Below are positions 1-5,331 of a DNA stretch of 6,069 bases, in pieces (positions within the stretch are counted from its first letter, which is position 1; each line of letters starts with the position of its first letter). Source of the DNA: Fusobacterium sp. (GTDB taxonomy: Bacteria > Fusobacteriota > Fusobacteriia > Fusobacteriales > Fusobacteriaceae). The notes under the pieces were generated by a model. It did no database searches and was not told the origin of the DNA. It was given only the letters and a program-made list of their open reading frames with translations. Where the stretch lies: assembly GCA_030527385.1 (NCBI GenBank), contig JAUNAY010000075.1, positions 1 to 6,069 of the forward strand, in the 5' to 3' direction. Made by a program: the position numbers and the translations under genes.

Positions 1-2
1 CT

Positions 3-53
3 CCTGAAAGAATAGAAAAATGGATAGGAGAAATTAAATCTCAATTTAACTAA
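3..53 (+). CDS. C-terminal end of a probable flavodoxin (partial, cut by left edge)
   Basis: An open plus-strand frame enters from the left edge and stops at TAA 51-53. It encodes 16 residues ending in ERIEKWIGEIKSQFN. The pattern ER-I-x-x-W-(4 residues)-K-S-x-F at the extreme C-terminus matches the final helix of long-chain flavodoxins, as I recall it from cyanobacterial and Azotobacter proteins. Those are small FMN-binding electron carriers that replace ferredoxin. The stop is followed at once by a hairpin with T-runs on both sides, as expected for a true gene end. The gene converges on the transporter operon. Only the tail is visible, so the identity rests on a short motif; another protein with an amphipathic C-terminal helix is possible. 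The existence of a coding end here is more certain than the name. Confidence 0.5.
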   Translation, partial: PERIEKWIGEIKSQFN

Positions 54-58
54 AATTA

Positions 59-94
59 AAAAATGACAAGTTACTTTTGTAGCCTGTCATTTTT
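59..94 (-). terminator. Bidirectional intrinsic terminator between convergent genes
   Basis: The arms at 64-74 and 79-89 pair across a TTTT loop at 75-78, in an 11-position stem. Flanking runs of A (59-63) and T (90-94) extend the stem and supply a U-tract on either strand. Read on the minus strand, the 69/84 position is a G-U wobble and 71/82 is an A-C mismatch; on the plus strand the roles swap. Stability should therefore be similar in both directions. The hairpin starts just after the stop of the minus-strand ATPase gene (98) and just after the plus-strand stop (53), so it probably ends both transcripts. Confidence 0.85.
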
Positions 95-97
95 CTT

Positions 98-1024
98 TTA
101 TAAAATAACTTTTACTCTATCCCCTATTTTAAAATCTTTTCCCTTTTCTCCCTGAATATTTACATATAATTCTTGATTATTAAAATCTACCTTAAAAATA
201 GTATAAGCTCCCATAAACTCTTTATTTAAGATTTTACCTTTTCCTTGATCATCTTTTTCTATTTTTATATTCTCTGGACGGATTAACTCTTTTTTATCTT
301 GTTTAAAGATAAAATTTGATTTTCCTATAAATTCGGCTACATAATCATTTTTAGGATTATAATATATCTCCTCTGGAGTACCTATTTGTTCTATTTTCCC
401 ATTGTTCATAACAACTATTTTATCTGATATACTCAATGCTTCCTCTTGATCGTGAGTAACAAAAATCATACTAATTTTTAAATTTTTTTGAAGCTGTTTC
501 AGCTCCTCTCTCATACTAATTTTTAATTTTGCATCAAGATTACTAAACGGCTCATCTAACAACAAAAGTTTAGGGTGAATAACTAAGGCTCTAGCTAAAG
601 CAACCCTTTGTTGTTGTCCTCCACTTAACTCCTGCACAGAATTTTTTTCATATCCATCTAAACCAACTATTTCTAAATACTCTTTAGCTAAATTTTCCTG
701 CTCTTTTTTTAATAAACCTCTATATTTTAATCCATATTTTATATTTTCGATTACATTCATATGTGGAAAAAGTGCATAACTTTGAAAAACTGTTGAAATA
801 TCCCTTTTTTCTGGAGGAATATTTGTTATATCCACATCTTCTAAATATATTTTCCCATTATCAGCTTTAAGAAATCCTCCAATTATATTTAAAAGTGTTG
901 TCTTTCCACAACCACTTGGCCCTAAAAATGAAATTAATTCTCCTTTTTTAATTTCAAAATTTATATTTTCTATGCCTCTATTTTTTTCAAATATCTTTTT
1001 TAAATTTTCTATTTTTAAATACAT
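98..1024 (-). CDS. ABC transporter ATP-binding protein (FbpC/AfuC/PotA-like)
   Basis: Cytoplasmic ATPase subunit of the importer encoded just upstream. All nucleotide-binding motifs are intact: Walker A GPSGCGKTT at residues 35-43, Q-loop glutamine 81 within VFQSYALFPHM, signature LSGGQQQR at 133-140, Walker B LLLLDEP at 153-159 with catalytic E158, D-loop SNLD at 161-164 and switch histidine H191 in THDQEE. After about residue 240 a beta-rich tail including LIRPENIKI resembles the TOBE regulatory domain of the iron, polyamine and sugar importers. At 308 residues it is shorter than the usual 340-370 of that group, so the TOBE part is reduced. The start is the ATG at 1022-1024, 16 bases after the permease stop. 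It has only a weak purine-rich ribosome site, so translation is probably coupled to the permease. It is the last gene before the terminator. The substrate cannot be read from this subunit. Confidence 0.93.
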   Translation of the reverse strand: MYLKIENLKKIFEKNRGIENINFEIKKGELISFLGPSGCGKTTLLNIIGGFLKADNGKIYLEDVDITNIPPEKRDISTVFQSYALFPHMNVIENIKYGLKYRGLLKKEQENLAKEYLEIVGLDGYEKNSVQELSGGQQQRVALARALVIHPKLLLLDEPFSNLDAKLKISMREELKQLQKNLKISMIFVTHDQEEALSISDKIVVMNNGKIEQIGTPEEIYYNPKNDYVAEFIGKSNFIFKQDKKELIRPENIKIEKDDQGKGKILNKEFMGAYTIFKVDFNNQELYVNIQGEKGKDFKIGDRVKVIL

Positions 1025-1040
1025 ATACTCACACTCTCAT

Positions 1041-2672
1041 CTATTTTTTTAATACCTTAGAAACAAAAATATTTAAAGAAAATGTAATTAAAGTTATAGA
1101 TAAAGCAGTTATTGATGCTGCTCCATACTCCCCTTGTGCCACTTGAGTAAACAACACAACTGTGGCTACATTGTTTCCAGGTGAAATTAAAAATATTATT
1201 GCTCCTATTGTCGTCATTGTGGCTATAAAACAATTAACAAAAGATATTAAAAATGCTGGTTTTAATAACGGAAAAATTATATCTATTAAAATTTTAATTT
1301 TAGACGCACCCAAATCTCTTCCAGCTTTTTCTATATTTGGATTCAACGTTGAAAATATCGATTCTCCCGCTTTTATTCCTATATTTATCTGCCTAAAAGT
1401 ACAGTTTAGTATAACTATTAAGGCTGTTCCTGTAAGAGTTAAAATCCCACTATTAAAAGCTAATATATAACCTAGTCCAAAAAATGTTCCAGGAATTATA
1501 TATGGTAAGCTTGCTAAAAATTCTATTCCTTGCATAAATTTATTATCTTTATTTTTATTGTAATATGAAAGTAAAACTCCAATAGTTGAAGCTAAACTTC
1601 CCGCTATAAAAGCATAAATTATAGTTCTAAAAAATACTTTTACTGCTGAAAGTTTAAATTTTTCAACATATTCCAAAGTAAACTCTATCCCTTTAGATGT
1701 ATAATTATAAAATCCAGAGAAAAATATCGAACCATATTGTATTAACATTATTGCTAAAAATAGATATGCAATTGTTTTAAAAATAATATTTACACCTAGT
1801 GGAAGATCTAAATCTATACTTTTCAACTTTATCTCTTTTCCATTTGATGATATATTCATCTTTTTTATTAATATATATTTATATAATAAGAATGCTAAAA
1901 GAGCTGGAAAAATAAGTAACAATGTCATTGCAGCAGCTTTTGACATATTTCCCTCTCCTATAACTGTTAGATATGCTTCTGTTGCTAATGTACTTTCTCT
2001 TCCACCTATTATTATTGCACTTCCAAAGTCAGCTAAATTTTTAGTAAAAAGTATAAAAAACGTACCTAAAAAAGCTGGAATTGAAATAGGAAAGATAACT
2101 CTTTTTAAAGTTTCCCACGAAGATGCACCTAACGATCTTGAAACTGCTATCAAGTTATAATCAAAATTTTTAAATATTTCATATAACATAAATGTTGCAA
2201 ATGATATTTCACCTATCAACTGCAACATAATTACACCTTTTAATCCATATGGATTTATATGTAATCCCAGCAATCTATATGTTATCAATCCTCTTCTCCC
2301 AAATAACATTATATATGATATTCCAAAGATAAAAGGTGGTGAAATCATAGTCAACATTAACACATAATAATAAAATTTTCTTACTCTCTCTTTTGAAAAA
2401 ATCATATAAAAAGCTATAATTCCTCCAAATAATGATGTTATTCCTGCAGATATTGAAGACGTTAACAAACTATTTTTTAATAATAGATAGTTATCTTTAA
2501 ATATTCCACTATAAAATTTCAAAGTAAAACTACCATTTTCAAAAAAACTTGTTTCTATTATTTTATAAATGGGGTAGAAGCAAAAAACTACTACCCCACT
2601 AATAATTAGAAATAATAAAAAATTATATAAAATATTATTTTGCTTTATTTCCAAATCTTTTATTCCATTCAT
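1041..2672 (-). CDS. ABC transporter permease, fused two-domain type (FbpB/AfuB-like)
   Basis: Inner-membrane channel subunit of the importer. At 543 residues it is a tandem fusion of two binding-protein-dependent permease domains with about 12 hydrophobic segments. The first segment is near residues 16-36 and the last near 517-537. Each half carries a cytoplasmic EAA loop that contacts the ATPase: SRSLGASSWETLKRVIFP in the first half (about 178-195) and GRDLGASKIKILIDIIFP in the second (about 451-468). The polar linker near 270-290 separates the halves. This single-chain layout is typical of the ferric iron, hexose-phosphate and some thiamine or aminoethylphosphonate importers. The only upstream ATG (2670-2672) overlaps the binding-protein gene by 38 bases and lacks a good Shine-Dalgarno sequence. 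A TTG at codon 7 (2652-2654) is a possible alternative start. It lies 16 bases before the ATPase gene in the same operon. Confidence 0.93.
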   Translation of the reverse strand: MNGIKDLEIKQNNILYNFLLFLIISGVVVFCFYPIYKIIETSFFENGSFTLKFYSGIFKDNYLLLKNSLLTSSISAGITSLFGGIIAFYMIFSKERVRKFYYYVLMLTMISPPFIFGISYIMLFGRRGLITYRLLGLHINPYGLKGVIMLQLIGEISFATFMLYEIFKNFDYNLIAVSRSLGASSWETLKRVIFPISIPAFLGTFFILFTKNLADFGSAIIIGGRESTLATEAYLTVIGEGNMSKAAAMTLLLIFPALLAFLLYKYILIKKMNISSNGKEIKLKSIDLDLPLGVNIIFKTIAYLFLAIMLIQYGSIFFSGFYNYTSKGIEFTLEYVEKFKLSAVKVFFRTIIYAFIAGSLASTIGVLLSYYNKNKDNKFMQGIEFLASLPYIIPGTFFGLGYILAFNSGILTLTGTALIVILNCTFRQINIGIKAGESIFSTLNPNIEKAGRDLGASKIKILIDIIFPLLKPAFLISFVNCFIATMTTIGAIIFLISPGNNVATVVLFTQVAQGEYGAASITALSITLITFSLNIFVSKVLKK

Positions 2673-3627
2673 TTAAAACTTTTTCTCTCTCTGTTCCTAA
2701 TCTTTCAATATCTATATTTATTAATTTATCCATTTCAATAGTTTTAATGCTTGCAGGAATTTCTACTCCATTTCTTACCATAGCTCTTGGATCTTCATCT
2801 CTAATAATCTCTTGTCCTCTTTGAGATAATGCCCAATCTACAAATTTTTGTGCTTCTTTTAAATTTTCAGCATTTTTAAATATTGCCATTCCTGCTGGAA
2901 CCCAAGGAATCATATCTTCAGGATATATAGTTGTTACTGGATATTTTTTCTCCATCAATATAAACTCTCCAGACATTGGAATTACTGCCACTCCAAACTC
3001 TCCACTTGTAACTTTTAGAGGTGGTTCTCCTCCTCTTTTTGCTAAAAATGGAATATTTTTACTTAATTCTTCAAAGTAGTTCCAAGCTTTTTCCTCTCCT
3101 AATTCTTGAATAAGGTTATCTACTAGAGCATAGTTAGTTCCAGAAATAGCAGGATTTGCCATAATAACTTCATCTCTATATTCAGGTTTTGCTAGGTCTG
3201 CCCAAGTTTTTGGTGCTTCTAATCCTTTATCTTCTAATATCTCATTATTTACCATAAATCCTACCAATACAAGTGAAACTCCAGACCAATATCCATCTTT
3301 ATCTCTATATTTTAAAGGAACTTCTTTCATTTCTGGTGAAATATATTTTTCTAAAAGTCCTTTATTCTTAGCTGATATAAAACTGTCTAATCCTCCACCA
3401 AACCATACATCTGCTGACGGTTTACCTTGTTCTGCCTGTAACTTTGATAAAACCTCTCCTGATGACATATCTATAAAATCTACTTTTATTCCTGTATCTT
3501 CAGTAAATTTTTGAAATATTTTTTCCTTTCCTCCATAAGCAGCTACTACTTTTAAACTTCCTTCTGAAAAGGCAAAACTACTAAGTCCTAATAAAAAGAT
3601 AAAAAATAGCATTAATCTTTTTTTCAT
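2635..3627 (-). CDS. Periplasmic ABC transporter substrate-binding protein (FbpA/AfuA family, ligand uncertain)
   Basis: Secreted solute receptor of the importer. Residues 1-21 form a type I signal peptide: MKKR, a hydrophobic core, and probable cleavage after AFS before E22. No lipobox cysteine is present, so the mature protein should be free in the periplasm. The body has family hallmarks: SSGEVLSKLQAEQ at 55-67, ADVWFGGGLDSF at 72-83, NPAISGTNYA at 158-167 and a C-terminal FVDWALS at 262-268. Family members bind Fe3+, 2-aminoethylphosphonate or sugar phosphates. Ferric-binding FbpA uses a Tyr-Tyr pair and an upstream Glu; here the matching stretches read MSGEF (218-222) and FGGGLDS (76-82), with no such residues. 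Iron is therefore unlikely and an organic anion more likely (inference). A strong GAGGAGG ribosome site (3637-3643) lies 9 bases before the ATG. The gene follows the PHP gene by 21 bases and overlaps the permease start. Confidence 0.9.
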   Translation of the reverse strand: MKKRLMLFFIFLLGLSSFAFSEGSLKVVAAYGGKEKIFQKFTEDTGIKVDFIDMSSGEVLSKLQAEQGKPSADVWFGGGLDSFISAKNKGLLEKYISPEMKEVPLKYRDKDGYWSGVSLVLVGFMVNNEILEDKGLEAPKTWADLAKPEYRDEVIMANPAISGTNYALVDNLIQELGEEKAWNYFEELSKNIPFLAKRGGEPPLKVTSGEFGVAVIPMSGEFILMEKKYPVTTIYPEDMIPWVPAGMAIFKNAENLKEAQKFVDWALSQRGQEIIRDEDPRAMVRNGVEIPASIKTIEMDKLINIDIERLGTEREKVLNEWNKRFGNKAK

Positions 3628-3648
3628 TTTTTCTTTCCTCCTCTGATT

Positions 3649-4269
3649 TTATTTTATTATTTCATATTTATTGTTTACATATTTTAAAGGTTGACATCTA
3701 TTTGTTTTTAATGCTTCTATTAACTCTTTTACATTTTTTACTTTATAAGGAAGTAGAGTTGCATAAACTCCAACTTTTTCTACAACGTGAGCATCACTAG
3801 ATCCTATAACTTGTATTCCAAGTTTTTTCCCTGCCTCTACTGCAAGTCCATTGTGATAATCAGTTGTACTCCCATTATATCCTTCAATAGCTGTAAGCCC
3901 TTTTACTGTATATAATTTATCTTTTAATCCTCTATTATTTGTTCTATATGGGTGTGCAGATGTACAAGTTCCACCAAAACTATTAACATACTCTATAAAC
4001 TCTTGAGCCGACATCTGCTCTTTTGGAAGTTCATCTATTCCAAAAGCTACAATATCTCCATCTGTTGTTAAATACTCAACTCCTGGAAATATAGTAAAAT
4101 CATATTTTTTCTCTAATTCCACTATCTCATCTTTAATTTCAACACTTTCGTGATTTGTTAAAGCTATTCCATCAAGTCCCTTTCTTTTAGCCTCTTTTAC
4201 AATCTCCTCTATTGAAACGTGACTATCTGGTGAATACTTATTTTCGTGTATATGTAAATCTACTTTCAT
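3649..4269 (-). CDS. PHP-domain metal-dependent phosphoesterase
   Basis: Small single-domain (206 residue) member of the PHP superfamily, a TIM-barrel-like group of metal-dependent phosphoester hydrolases. Members include histidinol phosphatase, YcdX, the TrpH/RNase AM group and polymerase-associated domains. Likely metal ligands occur in the standard order: H6 and H8 in DLHIH, D15, H40 in LTNHE, E65 in PGVE, H106 in SAHPYR, and D159 and H161 in SSDAH. The set looks complete, so the enzyme should be active. Motif II reads TNH where TDH is common. The PGVE segment is followed by GDIVAFG where TrpH relatives usually carry a histidine. There is no signal peptide, so it is cytoplasmic. It is the first gene of the transporter operon, with a GAGGGA ribosome site at 4274-4279 and a strong promoter upstream. 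This position suggests it acts on the imported compound or a product. The substrate is unknown. Confidence 0.85.
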   Translation of the reverse strand: MKVDLHIHENKYSPDSHVSIEEIVKEAKRKGLDGIALTNHESVEIKDEIVELEKKYDFTIFPGVEYLTTDGDIVAFGIDELPKEQMSAQEFIEYVNSFGGTCTSAHPYRTNNRGLKDKLYTVKGLTAIEGYNGSTTDYHNGLAVEAGKKLGIQVIGSSDAHVVEKVGVYATLLPYKVKNVKELIEALKTNRCQPLKYVNNKYEIIK

Positions 4270-4309
4270 TTCTTCCCTCTTATCTAGTTATTTTTCTTCT
4301 TAAGTAAAC

Positions 4310-4338
4310 ATTATACCACAAAATTGAAAATAAAGTAA
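4310..4338 (-). promoter_or_regulatory. Sigma-70-type promoter of the PHP/ABC transporter operon
   Basis: On the minus strand a perfect TATAAT (plus 4310-4315) is preceded by TGG, giving an extended -10 (TGnTATAAT, through 4318). With a 17-base spacer the -35 position (4333-4338) reads TTACTT, a poor match to TTGACA, which is typical when an extended -10 compensates. Transcription would start near 4303, leaving a leader of about 34 bases before the PHP start codon. That is too short for a riboswitch. Confidence 0.75.
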
Positions 4339-4342
4339 TTTT
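4320..4342. promoter_or_regulatory. Possible operator: AT-rich inverted repeat over the -35 region
   Basis: AAAATT at 4320-4325 and AATTTT at 4337-4342 form inverted arms separated by 11 bases. They span the -35 region of the transporter promoter, where a repressor or activator could bind. The arms are made only of A and T in a very AT-rich genome, so chance is a serious alternative. It does not resemble a Fur box. Confidence 0.2.
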
Positions 4343-4364
4343 ATTTTTGATCATATACATATTA

Positions 4365-5267
4365 TTATGGTAACTTATATCCATATTTTTCTAAAATATT
4401 TAGAGGAAATTCAACTCTAACTGTTAAAAGTGGATCTACAACCTGACAAACAGCCATATCAGATAATAAAGACATCAACATTCCTGTTCTTAAATCATTT
4501 TGTTTTGTGGCATCTTTTACAAATTCAAACATCTCTTTAGCTGCCATATCTCCTGCTTTATCTAAATCTTCTGCCGATTGAATTGACATCACTTTTCCTC
4601 TTGAATATAAAAATGGTGTTGGTAGTTTTATTCCCTTTAATACGCTTACCTTTACTGTTATCTCTCCAGCTATTTCCAAACCACAAATAAATACTTCTCC
4701 GTCCCCCATAAGAGCGTGAATATCTCCCATTGATAACAATCCACCTTTTACATTTACAGGAAGATATATTATAGATCCTTTAACTATTTTTTTACAGTCC
4801 ATATTTCCACCGTGCTTACTTGGTGTAACTGTCAATACTCCATCTTTTTCAGCTGGAGCTGTCCCTATAACTCCTATCATCGGATCAGCTTCTAATATTA
4901 AGTTATTATCAAAATATATTTTATTATCTTTTACTTGAAAAATTATAGCTTCTCTTTTTTCATATTTTTTATGAAAAACTCCTCCTGATGTAGAAGATCT
5001 CATAACTCCCCAAGAACGTAATTTTATATCCTCAATCTCAACTTTTAATATGTCTCCTACTTCAGCCTCTTCAACATATAAAGCCCCAGTAGCAGGATTT
5101 GCAAGTCCATCATTTCTATCTCCTAGAGGTCTTTCACTGCTTGTTACAAGATTATCATAGCAATCTCTTGTTTCAAAAATAACTCTTTCTCCACTTTTAC
5201 AATATCCTGCTGGTTTATTGTCCCATCTTAAAATATCATTTACATTGTCCTTAGTAATATATAACAT
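4365..5267 (-). CDS. Acetamidase/formamidase family protein
   Basis: Cytoplasmic amidohydrolase of the FmdA/AmdA family, whose characterised members split formamide or acetamide into ammonia and the acid. Length (300) is normal for the shorter bacterial form. Conserved blocks are present in order: NPATGALYVEEAEVGD (57-72), PMIGVIGTAP (129-138), the HGGNMDC block (152-158) thought to help build the metal site, GDIHALMGDGE (181-191) and QVVDPLLTVRVEFP near the C-terminus (275-288). There is no signal peptide. The start is the ATG at 5265-5267, with a strong GGAGGG ribosome site (5273-5278) 5 bases upstream. A terminator hairpin separates it from the creatininase-like gene on its 5' side. The transporter-operon promoter lies just beyond its stop, and no clear terminator follows, so read-through into the PHP gene is possible. 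The true amide substrate is not fixed by sequence; many family members are uncharacterised. Confidence 0.92.
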   Translation of the reverse strand: MLYITKDNVNDILRWDNKPAGYCKSGERVIFETRDCYDNLVTSSERPLGDRNDGLANPATGALYVEEAEVGDILKVEIEDIKLRSWGVMRSSTSGGVFHKKYEKREAIIFQVKDNKIYFDNNLILEADPMIGVIGTAPAEKDGVLTVTPSKHGGNMDCKKIVKGSIIYLPVNVKGGLLSMGDIHALMGDGEVFICGLEIAGEITVKVSVLKGIKLPTPFLYSRGKVMSIQSAEDLDKAGDMAAKEMFEFVKDATKQNDLRTGMLMSLLSDMAVCQVVDPLLTVRVEFPLNILEKYGYKLP

Positions 5268-5272
5268 TTTTT

Positions 5273-5278
5273 CCCTCC
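5273..5278 (-). promoter_or_regulatory. Ribosome binding site of the acetamidase/formamidase gene
   Basis: GGAGGG on the minus strand, 5 bases from the ATG at 5265-5267, is a near-consensus Shine-Dalgarno sequence that supports this start. It sits only about 15 bases from the terminator U-tract, leaving almost no room for a separate promoter. Confidence 0.75.
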
Positions 5279-5292
5279 ACTTTTTTATATTA

Positions 5293-5324
5293 TTAAAAAT
5301 AGCTGAAGAAAAACTCCAGCTATT
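5293..5324 (-). terminator. Intrinsic terminator or attenuator after the creatininase-family gene
   Basis: The minus strand forms an 11-base-pair stem, AATAGCTGGAG with CTTCAGCTATT (plus 5314-5324 and 5298-5308), with one G-U pair and a five-base loop at 5309-5313. A run of five U follows the stem. It lies 7 bases after the creatininase-family stop and about 30 bases before the acetamidase/formamidase start. It should end or reduce transcription between the two genes. Confidence 0.85.
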
Positions 5325-5331
5325 CTATATC

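Noticed and set aside
1162..1470. A 102-codon open frame on the plus strand
   Set aside because: It lies wholly inside the permease gene on the opposite strand, has no ribosome site, and its hydrophobic translation reflects the antisense of membrane-segment codons.
4270..4303. Possible riboswitch or leader RNA upstream of the PHP gene
   Set aside because: The leader predicted from the TATAAT position is only about 34 bases and shows no convincing stem.
4320..4342. Resemblance to Fur or CodY boxes in the promoter region
   Set aside because: The sequence lacks the GATAATGATAATC-type repeats of Fur. The partial TTTTCAATTTT similarity to CodY is expected by chance in such AT-rich DNA, and CodY is not expected in Fusobacteria.
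4345..4364. Possible terminator after the acetamidase/formamidase stop
   Set aside because: Only short, imperfect AT-only pairing is possible and there is no GC-containing stem before a U-tract.
5279..5292. TAATAT/AATATA as a -10 for the acetamidase/formamidase gene
   Set aside because: Transcription would begin on top of the ribosome site, and the -35 would fall inside the terminator stem with no match to TTGACA.
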